This document shows, piece by piece, positions 34,722-43,684 of a DNA stretch of 64,000 nucleotides. The notes below the pieces were generated by a model that was given only the letters and a program-made list of their open reading frames with translations, was not told the DNA's origin and did no database searches. Made by a program: the position numbers and the translations under genes. The stretch is from contig NZ_FNSM01000001.1 in assembly GCF_900105415.1 (NCBI RefSeq), positions 8,378,001 through 8,442,000 on the forward strand. The letters run 5' to 3'. The first letter of the stretch is position 1, and every line of letters begins with the position of its first letter. The DNA is from Streptomyces sp. TLI_105 (GTDB lineage: Bacteria; Actinomycetota; Actinomycetes; Streptomycetales; Streptomycetaceae).

Positions 34722-35372
34722 TCATGATCGTTCGGCCACGGCCGACTCGTTGCGCTGCAGCCACGCGAGGGCGGCGGCGCGGTTCTCGGGTGACGAGTCG
34801 GGTCCGTCTGCCGCCCAGTCAAGGATGAGGCGTACGGCCTGCGTGCTCCCCGGGTCGGGCACCACGAAGGAGCCGATGCCGTGTTGCCAGGTCGTCCCCA
34901 CCAGAGAGACGCTGCTGTCCAGCGAGAGCATGCTGAACTCCGGCCGCCCGGCACGTGACCCGAGCAGGCACTCGTCGAACCCGAGCACGCTCCTTCCCCT
35001 GCGGATGGCACACGCGGCGCCCATGACGTCCCATCCGTCGAGCAGGCGCACCCGGCGCCAGGTGGAGCGCCGCTCCAGGTCCACGCGCGGGTTGTAGCGG
35101 TGGGCGGGCAGGGCGAGCAGGAACTCGCGGGTGGCGTCGAACAGGCCGGAAGAGGTCGCCAGCTCGTACCAGCCACGGTTCGCGTGCTCTATGAAGTGCG
35201 GCTCGTCGAAGTCGACGTAGGAGTCCCGCCGGCCCGTCTCCTTGCCGCAGCCGGCCGTCACACCCACGGCGAACACGGGCAGGACAGGCTCCGGCACGCC
35301 GCCTTCGAGCACCTCCAAGCCCGCCCGTCTCAGCGGCTCGAAGACCTTCCGGCGCGTCTCCCGCCTCCCCAT
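34722..35372 (-). CDS. Hypothetical protein, paralogue of the 41503-42114 product
   Basis: A 216-residue protein from ATG 35372. No known domain was recognised. Its body aligns with the protein at 41503-42114: WYELATSSGLFDATREFLLALP versus WYDLATSSGLIDENREFLLMLP, RRVRLLDGWDVMG versus HRVRLLERWDLMG, and RAGRPEFSMLSLDSSVSLVG versus RAGRPGFAMLALDNSVWLLA. The two genes are thus a duplicated family within 7 kb. It is cytoplasmic by sequence. Both copies lie near toxin-immunity-like genes, so a role in that context is possible but unproven. Confidence 0.7.
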   Translation of the reverse strand: MGRRETRRKVFEPLRRAGLEVLEGGVPEPVLPVFAVGVTAGCGKETGRRDSYVDFDEPHFIEHANRGWYELATSSGLFDATREFLLALPAHRYNPRVDLERRSTWRRVRLLDGWDVMGAACAIRRGRSVLGFDECLLGSRAGRPEFSMLSLDSSVSLVGTTWQHGIGSFVVPDPGSTQAVRLILDWAADGPDSSPENRAAALAWLQRNESAVAERS

Positions 35373-35514
35373 GTCCACCCCCTGATGCCACCCGATGACC
35401 ATGCGAGCATACGGAACCGCCGACCGGCGACGACCGGGAGCGGAACCCGCTCCGACGACGTCGTCTCCTCGGCCGTCGTCCCTGGTCGGCGGTCCTGTGC
35501 TCAGGCCGTCCAGG

Positions 35515-35844
35515 TCAGCTGGGTGTCCCGTAGGCCTGGATGACGGTGGCGTTCAGGTCGCACCAGACGGTCGACGTGCCGCCTGACGGCACACGGTTGC
35601 CGAAGTGCCGGTACACGTAGCCGTTGTCGGTGCGCTTGCAGTCGACGACCCCGGTGAAGGAAGACCCGGTGCACCTGATCTCGGCTCCCCGGTGACCCCC
35701 ACTGCCGGTGATCAGACGGGCGGAACAGCTGAGGGCCGACGGGGCGGACGCGGACGCGGACGCCGTGGGCGCGGCGGCCGACAGGCCGCTCGCCGCGAGA
35801 GCGAGAGCGGCGACGGTCCCCGCGACGCGCTGACGAACATGCAT
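35515..35844 (-). CDS. Small secreted Cys-containing protein
   Basis: A 109-residue exported protein. ATG 35844 follows AGGAG with a 6-nt spacer. The signal peptide is MHVRQRVAGTVAALALAASGLSAAAPTASA. The mature protein has four Cys (SCSARL, EIRCTG, VDCKRT, VWCDLN) that could form two disulfides. The pattern 'GNRVPSGGTSTVWCDLN' occurs in small secreted Streptomyces proteins of unknown role. Confidence 0.75.
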   Translation of the reverse strand: MHVRQRVAGTVAALALAASGLSAAAPTASASASAPSALSCSARLITGSGGHRGAEIRCTGSSFTGVVDCKRTDNGYVYRHFGNRVPSGGTSTVWCDLNATVIQAYGTPS

Positions 35845-36186
35845 GAGCACTCCTGCCTTGTGAGGTGAGCACTGACGGTCACTCAGAGGGAATCTATGGC
35901 GCGCGGGCGGCACATCATTCGGAATGCGAGAGAGGTGGCGAAGAGTCGCCAACCGCAAGGACGCGCACTCCTGCCCCTCGCCCGCCGAGGCGCTGCGCAC
36001 CTTCGCCACGGACGCCGACGGCGTCCACGCCTCTTGACACCGGCAGACCGGAAGGTCTTCCGGGTGCCCCGGATCGGCTGAACGCCCCCGCCCTCGGGCG
36101 CCGCTGCACCAGGAGGTCCCGCAGGCGTTCCGCACATCGGACGGTCCCCTCCCGGAGCCGCTGTCGCTGCTGCCAGACTGAGCCGC
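35845..36186. other. Divergent intergenic region, nothing recognised
   Basis: About 340 bp between the secreted-protein gene and the STAND-type gene, expected to carry both promoters. No gene, repeat or clear operator was seen. Confidence 0.5.
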
Positions 36187-38601
36187 ATGGCCGCTGCCCC
36201 GAACGCCCCGAGACCGTCGATGCGTGAGCTGATCCAGCGGCGTAGGCGCGCCGAATTCCTGGGTCGGGGTGCCGAACTCGACGCGTACCGCCGGAACTTC
36301 GTCCTGGGGACCGAGGATCCGGCGTACCGCTTCCTCTTCCACGTCCGGGGCAACGCCGGCATCGGCAAGTCGTCCCTGGTCCGTGAGATGGAGCGGATCG
36401 CCGGCGAGCATGGTGCGGTGACCGCGCGCATCGACGACTCGGTGGGCGGCGCCGTGGAGGTCATGGCGGCGGTCAGCGTCCGGTCCGGCGAGCTCGGGCA
36501 CCCGCTGAAGGCGGTCGACCGGCTGCTCCACACCTACCGGCAGCGCCGGCACGAGGCCGAGTCCGCCCTCGGTGCCCCCGGCGGCGACCCGACGGGACCG
36601 AGCGCGCCGTCTCCGGCCGCGCGCGCCACCGCTCAGGCGGCGCTCACCGGTCTGGGCATGCTGCCGGTCGTCGGGACGTTCGCCGGCGCGCTCGATCCCG
36701 GCCAGATCGCGGAGGGCGCCGACCGGCTGCGGACCGTGCTCAGCGCCCGGCTGCGCAGCCATGACGACGTCCAGCTCGTGCTTGATCCACTGTCGGTCCT
36801 CACCCCGGTGTTCGTGGCGGAGGTGGGCCGGATCGCGGCAGAGGCCCCGTGGGTGGCGCTGTTCCTCGACACGTACGAACGGACCGCGCCGTTCCTGGAC
36901 CGCTGGCTGTGCGACCTGCTGGCCGGCGAGCGTTACGGGGCGCTGCCCGGCAACGTCGTCGTGACCCTCGCCGGGCAGCGCTCCCTCGATCCGGTGTACT
37001 GGGCCGACTGGGCCGACCTCGTCGTCGACCTGCCGCTGGCCCCGTTCTCCGAGTCGGAGACCCGCAGCTTCCTGAGCGGTCGCGGAGTGCTGGCCGAGTC
37101 CGTGGTGCAGGACGTGCTGCGGCTCTCCCGAGGCCTGCCCGTCCTGGTGTCCACCCTGGCGGAGAGCGCCACGCAGGCCGGTGCCGTCGACGACCCGAGC
37201 ACGACGGCGGTCGAGCGGTTCCTGAAATGGGAGAGCGATCCGGTGCGCCGGGCGGCGGCCCTTGCCGGGGCGCTGCCGCGCCGCCTGGACGAGGACGTCT
37301 TCCGGGCGGTGGCCGACGAGACCGGCGCGGACCTCTTCGGCTGGCTGCGGGCCCTGCCGTTCGTGGACGTCCTCGGCGGCCGGGCGCGGTACCACGATGT
37401 CGTACGGGCTCCGATGCTGCGGCTGCAGCGGACCACGTCCGCCGACCGCTGGCGGGCCGCGCACGAACGGCTCGCGCGGTGCTACAGGGGCCGTCGGGAG
37501 GCCGAGAGCCGGGGCCTCACCTGGCACCTGCGCTGGTCAGAGGAGGGCTGGCGGGCGGCACGGCTGGAGGAGGCGTACCACCTGCTGTGTGCCCACCCGC
37601 GCGAGGCGCTGCCCGCCGTCCTGCGCGACGGCATCGACGCCTGCGACGAGGGCCCCGAGGTGGCCCGCCGCTGGGCGGGCACCGTCGCGGCGGCGGGGGA
37701 GGACGGCGACGTGGAGGTGCTGCGCGAGTGGGGGAGGGGGCTGCTCGGCGCGCTGCGGGACGAGGAGCGCGGCACGATCGCGGTGCTCGGCATGCTCCTC
37801 GACCAGGCCGGACTCACCGACTCCGAGCGGACCAGGGCGCTGTCGGTCAGGGGGGAGGCGCACCGTCGGCGCAGGGAGTACGCGGAGGCCTTCGCCGACT
37901 TCGACCAGGCGATCGCGCTGACGCCGGAGGCTCCCCGGCCGTACACGGGGCGGGCGGTGACCCATCGCGATCTGGGGGCTTTCGACCGGGCCCTGGAGGA
38001 CCACGACCGGGCTTGTGACCTGGCGCCCGACGGTGAGCGGGCCCTGGGGCACCGCGGAGAGACGTACCGACTGGCGGGCCGGCTGGACGAGGCCCTGGCG
38101 GACTTCGACCGGGCTCTCGGCAGCGCCCCCACGGAGACCTGGGCCCTGGCGAGCCGCGCGGACGTGCTGCGCCGCCTCGGCCGCCCGTGGGAGGCGCTGA
38201 CCGATCTCGACCGGGCACTGTCCCTGGAGCCGGACTACGTGTGGGCCCTGGTACGGCGCTCACGGCTCAGGCGCGCGCTGGGCGACGCCGACGGCGGGCT
38301 CGTGGACCTGGACCGGGCGCAGGAACTGTCCCCGAACGATCCGTGGCTGGTGGGCGAACGGGGCGAGACGCTGCGGGAGCGGGGACGGTACGCGGAGGCC
38401 GTCGCTCAGTACGACCGCGCCCTGGAGCTCGACCCCGGCTACACCTGGGCCCTCGGCAGCCGCGCCCTCGCGCAGCACGCCCTGGGCCGGAGCGATCTGG
38501 CGCTCGCGGACCTGGACAGGGCGCTGGGCATGGATCCGAACTACGCCTGGGCCAGGGCGCGGCGGGCCGAGATCGTGGCGGCGGGCACCGGACCGAGGTG
38601 A
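36187..38601 (+). CDS. STAND-type NTPase with C-terminal TPR repeats
   Basis: An 804-residue protein. The P-loop GNAGIGKSS is at residues 55-63, a Walker B-like VALFLDTYE near residue 225, and a winged-helix-like region around residues 350-420. From about residue 540 to the end there are roughly eight TPR units with the recurring pattern 'ADFDRALxLxPxxxWALxxRAxxLRxLGRxxEAL'. STAND NTPases switch from ADP- to ATP-bound forms on sensing a ligand, and many act in signalling or phage defence. No effector domain (nuclease, protease, TIR) is visible at the N terminus. It is a single-gene unit with no obvious partner. Confidence 0.8.
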   Translation: MAAAPNAPRPSMRELIQRRRRAEFLGRGAELDAYRRNFVLGTEDPAYRFLFHVRGNAGIGKSSLVREMERIAGEHGAVTARIDDSVGGAVEVMAAVSVRSGELGHPLKAVDRLLHTYRQRRHEAESALGAPGGDPTGPSAPSPAARATAQAALTGLGMLPVVGTFAGALDPGQIAEGADRLRTVLSARLRSHDDVQLVLDPLSVLTPVFVAEVGRIAAEAPWVALFLDTYERTAPFLDRWLCDLLAGERYGALPGNVVVTLAGQRSLDPVYWADWADLVVDLPLAPFSESETRSFLSGRGVLAESVVQDVLRLSRGLPVLVSTLAESATQAGAVDDPSTTAVERFLKWESDPVRRAAALAGALPRRLDEDVFRAVADETGADLFGWLRALPFVDVLGGRARYHDVVRAPMLRLQRTTSADRWRAAHERLARCYRGRREAESRGLTWHLRWSEEGWRAARLEEAYHLLCAHPREALPAVLRDGIDACDEGPEVARRWAGTVAAAGEDGDVEVLREWGRGLLGALRDEERGTIAVLGMLLDQAGLTDSERTRALSVRGEAHRRRREYAEAFADFDQAIALTPEAPRPYTGRAVTHRDLGAFDRALEDHDRACDLAPDGERALGHRGETYRLAGRLDEALADFDRALGSAPTETWALASRADVLRRLGRPWEALTDLDRALSLEPDYVWALVRRSRLRRALGDADGGLVDLDRAQELSPNDPWLVGERGETLRERGRYAEAVAQYDRALELDPGYTWALGSRALAQHALGRSDLALADLDRALGMDPNYAWARARRAEIVAAGTGPR

Positions 38602-38855
38602 GCGACGGTCATGAGCGGTGGCAGCAGTCTGCGGGCGACCAGGGCGGGGGCGGCGAGCGCGGCCGTGACCGTGAGCCATCCGCCGAGGCGCACCAGGAGG
38701 CCGGCCTCGGAGAGGAGCGCCACGGCCAGGACCGGCGGAGCGCCCGCGGCGGCCGTCGCCGCCGGAACCCACCACCGTGCCTCGCGGCCCGAGAGCGTAG
38801 GGGCGAGGCGACGCACACCAAGTGGACGCACCACCTTCCGTACGCCCTGGACCAT
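38541..38855 (-). CDS. Possible small membrane protein
   Basis: A 104-residue minus-strand frame with two hydrophobic stretches (AAGAPPVLAVALLSEAGLLV, GGWLTVTAALAAPALVA) and GC-rich third codon positions. It overlaps the 3' end of the STAND gene by 61 bp and has no strong ribosome binding site. It may be real or a remnant; no family was recognised. Confidence 0.35.
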   Translation of the reverse strand: MVQGVRKVVRPLGVRRLAPTLSGREARWWVPAATAAAGAPPVLAVALLSEAGLLVRLGGWLTVTAALAAPALVARRLLPPLMTVAHLGPVPAATISARRALAQA

Positions 38856-38899
38856 TACCGCGACCGGACACGGTCCGACCGATCGTGGGACTTCCCGAC

Positions 38900-39047
38900 G
38901 GGCCGGGGGAACTGACGACTCGTCATTGGTCGCTCCTCGATCACCGTCATCTGTCGCCGGCAGGTGGTGGGGGAGGTCGGTGGAGCGACCATCGCACGGT
39001 GATCAAAGGGGTCCTGTTCCGAGATCTTGCCGGGCTCGCGACCGGGC
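38900..39047 (+). pseudogene. IS5-family transposase N-terminal remnant
   Basis: GELTTRHWSLLDHRHLSPAGG and GGRWSDHRTVIKGVLFRDLAG align with the start of the transposases of the two IS5 elements in this window (GDLTNDEWAQLAPHLP…GGRWTDHRMVINGILFRVRTG). The match ends abruptly at about 39047. No inverted repeat or catalytic residue remains. Confidence 0.7.
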
Positions 39048-39108
39048 ACAGACGGGCGGATGGCGACTTCCCTCGTCTGTAAGGGACCTGAGCGGGCACA
39101 CGCAGACT

Positions 39109-39516
39109 ATGACCGTTCCCAAGACCGGCGTCCTCGTCCTCGACAGCACCGACCCCGAACCCCTCGCCCGCTTCTACGCCGAACTGCTCGACGCCACCGT
39201 CGAGCCGAGCGGTGGAGACCCCGACCTACTGTTGATCTCCGGCGCCACCGGAATCGTCCTGGGCGTCCACCGCGACCCCGGCCACGCGCCGCCGAGCTGG
39301 CCCCGGCCGGACGACTCCCAGCAGGCCCATCTGTGGATCGTCGTGGCTCCCGACGCGCTCGACGAGGCCGAGCGCGAAGCGGTCTCCCTGGGTGCACGCC
39401 CGGTGACCGCCGAACAGAACGGCACCCGGCCGGACCGGCGCACCGATGTGCGCCGCTACATGGATCCGGCCGGCCATACCTTCGCACTGGCCCCCACTCG
39501 TGGTGTTTCACCGTGA
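39109..39516 (+). CDS. VOC-superfamily (glyoxalase/bleomycin-resistance-like) protein
   Basis: A 135-residue protein from ATG 39109. It opens GVLVLDSTDPEPLARFYAELLDATVEPSGGDPDLLLISG, the first VOC beta-alpha-beta module, and ends with RRYMDPAGHTFALAP, the second module with the conserved DPxGHxF motif. One VOC domain per chain implies a dimer with shared metal or ligand sites. Functions range from lyase to antibiotic sequestration; here it is unknown. It follows the transposase remnant by 62 bp. Confidence 0.85.
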   Translation: MTVPKTGVLVLDSTDPEPLARFYAELLDATVEPSGGDPDLLLISGATGIVLGVHRDPGHAPPSWPRPDDSQQAHLWIVVAPDALDEAEREAVSLGARPVTAEQNGTRPDRRTDVRRYMDPAGHTFALAPTRGVSP

Positions 39517-39597
39517 CACCGAGGGGCAGCCGCTCCACGTGCCGGCCCCTCGCACGAGGCGGCCGCACGGGATATTCGCACGAAACAGGAGGAGACC

Positions 39598-39843
39598 ATG
39601 GGGCACCACGAGCGCCGACGCACACTGCCCGCGGATGCGCCGCCACGGACCACCCCCTCCGAAGCCGTCGGTGAAAGCGGCGACGCGGAGGCGCGCCGGG
39701 AGGCCGAGGAGGCGGAACGGGGTCGCCGGGGCGAGGCCGCGGACGACGAAGGCGGTATGAGCGCCAAGCGCCAGTCTCCGGGCCTGGGCCGCGAGGAGCA
39801 GCGCCGCCCGCTCGGACGGAGGGGCGACGCCGAGCAGGAGTAG
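39598..39843 (+). CDS. Small highly charged hypothetical protein
   Basis: An 81-residue protein from ATG 39598, preceded by AGGAGGAGACC. It is mostly Arg, Glu, Ala and Gly (GDAEARREAEEAERGRRGEAADDEGG) and is probably disordered. No family is known. It follows the VOC gene by 81 bp and may be cotranscribed. Confidence 0.55.
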   Translation: MGHHERRRTLPADAPPRTTPSEAVGESGDAEARREAEEAERGRRGEAADDEGGMSAKRQSPGLGREEQRRPLGRRGDAEQE

Positions 39844-40011
39844 GAGGCGCGGGTTGCTCGTCGGCACGACCGCCCGGGTGCTCCGTCACCCACATGACAG
39901 TTCGGTCGGCGGACCGCTCGCGGCCCGCCGACGAGCTGCAACCGCGCTGCGACGCCCCGCACCCGGACGTCTCCGACTGGCCGGCGGAGCTCGAACACCA
40001 AGCCCTGTTGT

Positions 40012-40024
40012 GAAAGTGGATCTT
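40012..40024. repeat. Solo IS-end-like segment
   Basis: GAAAGTGGATCTT is identical to part of the left inverted repeat of IS5 element A (13967-13979), and the bases that follow remain loosely similar. It may be a leftover end of a related IS. It coincides with the place where the reading frame of the adjacent minus-strand gene stops looking like one protein. Confidence 0.35.
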
Positions 40025-40030
40025 TCTTTA

Positions 40031-40709
40031 CGATGGTGACGATGTGGCGCGAGGGGACGGGGCGGACCGGGCTGTCGTGGTGGAGAACGTCCGACTCAGG
40101 TCGCTGGCCGACGGAAACAACCCGGTCGGGCCGACCGCCTGGGGCGATGGTCACTTCGTGGACCGCGCCTGCCTCGGTGGTCATGCGAATCCGGTCGGGA
40201 GCTGCCCATACGGTCTCACTGAGCGCGTTGTCCTCGGAGTCGCCGTTGAAGCAGCCGACGTTCCAGCGGCGTTCCAGCGGTGGGTCCCCCTGGTCGACGT
40301 AGACGCACCAAACCGGGTCGAGAGAGTCGCTCCGCGCCACCACGACCAGCCGGCGGTCGCCGCGGCCGGGAGCCGACTCGGCCTTCACCTCCTCGTCCGA
40401 GCTACCGAACATCGCGGAGGTCAGGCCTCCGAGGAGCAACGTCGGCGCGCCGATGACGAGCAGCGCAGTGACCAGCGGCACGCGCAGCGAGGACTTCGTC
40501 AGTCCCAAGAGGACCGCCCCGGTCAGCGCGGCCAGAGCGAGCCACCCCAGTAGAAGAACGTACTCGCGAAGCCGGAGCAGCAGGACCGGCGTGCCCTCGT
40601 CTCCCGACTCGAGTCCGGCTCCCCCTTTTGCCGCCCGCAGACTCACCGAGTCGGTCGCGCACCGCGCCCAGTCCAGCTCGCCCCGGGCCCCGCGCTCGTA
40701 GAGGATCAC
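40031..40709 (-). CDS. Membrane protein of unknown function, 3' end disrupted
   Basis: From GTG 40709 the frame encodes two hydrophobic helices (YVLLLGWLALAALTGAVLLGL, VPLVTALLVIGAPTLLLGGLTSAMF) and then a soluble domain with RRLVVVARSDSLDPVWCVYVDQGDPPLERRWNVGCFNGD. Coding character ends near 40031, where an IS-end-like sequence occurs. The frame runs on to 39456 but that part is antisense to the charged small gene and looks non-native. The natural C terminus has probably been lost. No family is recognised. Confidence 0.6.
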
Positions 40710-40864
40710 GCGGTGGAGCCTCGCTCGGCCCGCCCCGGCCCCGGCTCCGCTGGGCGAACCTGCGAGAGACCCTCTGCCACCTCGGGCCGAGCACCGGCGG
40801 CAGCTGCCACCCCCTGCAACCCGCGGTCGCCACGAATTCTTTCGGGTCTTGCATGATGACGGGC

Positions 40865-41443
40865 ATGAACACGGAAACATGCGACCCGGCCGAGCTGGCC
40901 ACCCTCCGCGAGATCTTCGCGTCCCGCCCCGAGGTGGCGCCGCCGGCCGGTTGGGAGGCGGTGCGGTCCTTCGAGGCGGAGCACGGCATCGTCCTCCCGG
41001 AGCCGTACCGCACGTTCGTGGCGGAGATCTGCGACGGCCTGCGCGCCGGACCGCCTTACTACGGTCTGCTACCCCTCGCGCAAACGCCCTCGGACTGGGG
41101 CGCGGATCGCCCCGCACGCCTGCTCGCCGAGCCCTTTCCGCTCACGGAGGCATGGCTGTGGGAGGCGGAGGGCGACGAGGAGGAACTGTCGGAGGAGGAG
41201 TTCGAGGCCCGGACGGACCCCGTGTTCGACCACGGCTCGCTGCTGCTGGGGACCGACGGCTGCGGCATGTACTGGCACTTGATCGTCACCGGCCCGCAGC
41301 GCGGTCACGTCTGGCAGATCGCCGGCGAGGGCGCGATGCCCTTCGGCACCCAGTCGCCCGATGCCCTGATGCCCGGCGTCCCTGGCTTCACGGGCTGGGT
41401 GACCCACTGGGCCCAGGGCCGCTCCTGGTTCGCGGACGCCTAG
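40865..41443 (+). CDS. SMI1/KNR4 (SUKH) family protein
   Basis: A 192-residue protein; ATG 40865 is taken, though in-frame ATGs at 40856 and 40853 are possible. The core FEAEHGIVLPEPYRTFVAEICDGL is the SUKH-superfamily signature, and GSLLLGTDGCGMYWHLIVTGPQRGHVWQI is the conserved late strand block. SUKH proteins are commonly immunity proteins that neutralise polymorphic or contact-dependent toxins. No toxin gene is adjacent. It is followed after 59 bp by a gene whose paralogue lies at 34.7 kb. Confidence 0.82.
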   Translation: MNTETCDPAELATLREIFASRPEVAPPAGWEAVRSFEAEHGIVLPEPYRTFVAEICDGLRAGPPYYGLLPLAQTPSDWGADRPARLLAEPFPLTEAWLWEAEGDEEELSEEEFEARTDPVFDHGSLLLGTDGCGMYWHLIVTGPQRGHVWQIAGEGAMPFGTQSPDALMPGVPGFTGWVTHWAQGRSWFADA

Positions 41444-41502
41444 GACTTGTCCGGGCGGTCTTGCCCATAGGCTGGGTGCGGCACGATCAAGCCGAACAGG
41501 GC

Positions 41503-42114
41503 ATGGGGGTGGGGGGTAACGGGTTGGGCCGGCAGGAGAGGTATCGCAAGGTGATCAGACCGCTGCTGCGAGCCGGGCTCGAGGTGATACCCGACGCGGT
41601 TCCGGGCTCGGCGATACCGCATGTCCTGGGGTACGAACGCGAGCGGGTCTTCGGGTTCTGCCTGGTCGAGTACGAGGACCCGCGATTCGTGGAGCGGCTC
41701 GACAAGGCCTGGTACGACCTCGCCACGTCCTCCGGCCTGATCGACGAGAACCGCGAGTTCCTCCTCATGTTGCCCAGGGGAACCTGGACCGCCGAGGAAG
41801 ACCGCCGACGACGCACGATGCACGTCTGGCACCGGGTCCGCCTGCTGGAACGGTGGGACCTCATGGGGGTCGGCGCGGCGACGTTCCTCGGCGTCCGCGC
41901 CGGCCGCCCCGGCTTCGCCATGCTGGCCCTGGACAACAGCGTCTGGCTCCTGGCCGACACGTACGAAACGGGTGCGGCCGTGTACGCGGTACGCGATCCC
42001 GCCGGCTCCCCAGGAGTCCTGCGCGAGTTGAAGTGGGAGTTGGAGTGGCTCGCCAGGAAGGACGAAGACCGGGAGTTCCGACGTGAAGTCAGCGTTTGGC
42101 TGGAGAGCAGGTGA
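41503..42114 (+). CDS. Hypothetical protein, paralogue of the 34722-35372 product
   Basis: A 203-residue protein from ATG 41503 (GTG 41509 also possible). It shares clear blocks with the 34.7-kb protein (see there), but lacks about ten residues before RAGRPGFAML. It contains no known motif, signal peptide or membrane helix. The SMI1/KNR4 gene lies 59 bp upstream on the same strand, suggesting one transcript. Confidence 0.7.
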   Translation: MGVGGNGLGRQERYRKVIRPLLRAGLEVIPDAVPGSAIPHVLGYERERVFGFCLVEYEDPRFVERLDKAWYDLATSSGLIDENREFLLMLPRGTWTAEEDRRRRTMHVWHRVRLLERWDLMGVGAATFLGVRAGRPGFAMLALDNSVWLLADTYETGAAVYAVRDPAGSPGVLRELKWELEWLARKDEDREFRREVSVWLESR

Positions 42115-42279
42115 CAGCGCTGGACGACAGGTGCGGGCATGGTGGGGCGAAGAGACCGACAGTTGCGGGCCGAGTGGGCTCGGGGCAACCGACGCCGAGG
42201 TCCTCGACAGGAACGAAGGCCCGGCGCCGTGGGGGCGACAGGGGCAGGCCGAGAGCGGTCTCGACCTGCGCCCCGGATC

Positions 42280-42700
42280 ATCAGGTCCGAAGCCGGACGA
42301 CCACGGCCGCCGCTGTCACGGTGCCAAGGAAGACGTAATCGCGATTGTCGTAGCGAGTAGCTGTCGCTCGGGACCGCTACAAGCGGTTGATGGCCCGTTC
42401 GACGGTGTTGCGCTTCTTGTACCGCTCCTCGTCGAAACCCGGTGGCCGTCCGCCCCGTGAACCCTTGCGCCGGCGGGCGGCCTGGCTGTCGGTCTTCTCA
42501 GGGATGGTGTGCCGGATACCGCGGCGCCGCAGGTGATTGCGGCAGGGTCCGTTGCTGTAGGCCTCGTCCGCGGCGAGACCGTCCGGCTTCTTGCGGGGCC
42601 TGCCCGTCCCAAGCCGGGGGACGCGGATTTCCTCCAGCACCGGCTTGAACTGGGTGCGGTCCGCTCGCCGGCCTGGTGGGACCACCAGGGACAGTGGACG
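42280..42700 (-). pseudogene. IS5-family transposase C-terminal remnant with in-frame stop
   Basis: FKPVLEEIRVPRLGTGRPRKKPDGLAADEAYSNGPCRNHLRRRGIRHTIPEK…RNTVERAINRL carries the second Asp and the Glu of an IS5 transposase. A TAG stop follows INRL, and the frame continues RSRATATRYDNRDYVFLGTVTAAAVVV after it, exactly as in intact relatives. The N-terminal half is missing. It is dead. Confidence 0.8.
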
Positions 42701-42743
42701 GCAGCGGACCGTTGCCGGAGTCCGGACTACGCGTCGGCATGGA

Positions 42744-42781
42744 CCTGGGTGTCGCCTTCCACCCGGAAGGCGACACCCAGG
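42744..42781 (-). terminator. Strong hairpin downstream of the AraC-type gene
   Basis: Bases 42744-42760 are the exact reverse complement of 42765-42781, leaving a 4-nt ACCC loop. The 17-bp perfect stem lies 10 bp after the stop of the AraC-type gene on the minus strand, a typical place for a terminator. Confidence 0.75.
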
Positions 42782-42790
42782 CCCCGGTCT

Positions 42791-43684
42791 TCACATCCCG
42801 TTGCCCCCGCTGACCCGCTCGACCGGGATCCACAGCTGGGAGTCAGTCTCCGCGCCGATCTCCACCGGCTGCGTCCGCAGCAGCTCCGGCCCCGGTCGGC
42901 TCGCGTACGGGTTCGAGGGGAACCACTGCGTGAACACGTCCCGCCACAGCTCCTGGAGGGCGCTCGGATACGGCCCGTGGTTGTCGAAGACAGCCCAGGT
43001 CCCGGCCGGCACGTCGAGGGCGTCGAGCTCCTCCGCGGCCGCCCCGGGATCGGTGACCACACCGATCCAGTAGTCCACCTCGGCGCCCTCCTCCCGGCTG
43101 TCGGTCAGGTGCACCACTGCCGACAGGACCCCCTTCGGCTCCCCGTCGGCCAGTTCCTTCATCCGTACGATCGCCTGCTCGTCCAGGCTCTCCACGTGGG
43201 CCGCGGCCGCCGCGTTGACCCCCTCGTGCACGAGGGGGACCCGCGCCTTCCTGCCAACGATCCGAAACGCTTCCTTCTCGACGATCCGATACCGCATGGT
43301 CGTACTCCCTTCGACGATGACACGGAAGGACATGCGCGACTGCGCCGTGAGCGTCGCACCCGTGCGCCGGACCTCCCCCGGCCCGATGCCGTGCACCGAC
43401 CGGAACGCCCGGGCGAACGCCTCGCCCGAGCCGTACCCGTACCGCACGGCCACGTCGAGCAGCGTCCGCTCCCCGCCCAGCACCTCGGCCCCGGCGAGCG
43501 TCATGCGCCGGCGCCGTACGTATACGGAGAGCGGCATCCCGGCGAGCGCCGAGAACAGGCGCCGGAAGTGGTACTCCGACGTCATCGCGATCCGGGCGAC
43601 TTCGGCGATGTCGACCTCCCGGCCGGCCTCCGCTTCGAGGCAGCGCTCGATGTGGTCGAGCGCCTGGTTGAGCTGCTCCAGCAC
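42791..43684 (-). CDS. AraC family regulator with GyrI-like effector domain
   Basis: A 297-residue regulator. The N-terminal double helix-turn-helix (VDIAEVARIAMTSEYHFRRLFSALAGMPLSVYVRRRRMTLA…YGYGSGEAFARAFRSVHGIGPGEVRR) is followed by a GyrI/Rob-type ligand-binding domain (YRIVEKEAFRIVGRKARVPL … VPAGTWAVFDNHGPYPSALQELWRDVF). This layout, as in Rob and SbmC-like proteins, binds hydrophobic drugs and activates resistance or stress genes. The target is not adjacent. It ends at a strong hairpin terminator. Confidence 0.9.
   Translation of the reverse strand: MLEQLNQALDHIERCLEAEAGREVDIAEVARIAMTSEYHFRRLFSALAGMPLSVYVRRRRMTLAGAEVLGGERTLLDVAVRYGYGSGEAFARAFRSVHGIGPGEVRRTGATLTAQSRMSFRVIVEGSTTMRYRIVEKEAFRIVGRKARVPLVHEGVNAAAAAHVESLDEQAIVRMKELADGEPKGVLSAVVHLTDSREEGAEVDYWIGVVTDPGAAAEELDALDVPAGTWAVFDNHGPYPSALQELWRDVFTQWFPSNPYASRPGPELLRTQPVEIGAETDSQLWIPVERVSGGNGM

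Noticed and set aside
35515..37527. Minus-strand frame of 670 codons
   Set aside because: Only its last 109 codons (from ATG 35844) form a real protein with signal peptide and ribosome binding site; the rest is antisense to the STAND gene.
39456..41117. Minus-strand frame of 553 codons
   Set aside because: The native part is 40031-40709; the ends run antisense through the SMI1/KNR4 gene and the charged small gene.
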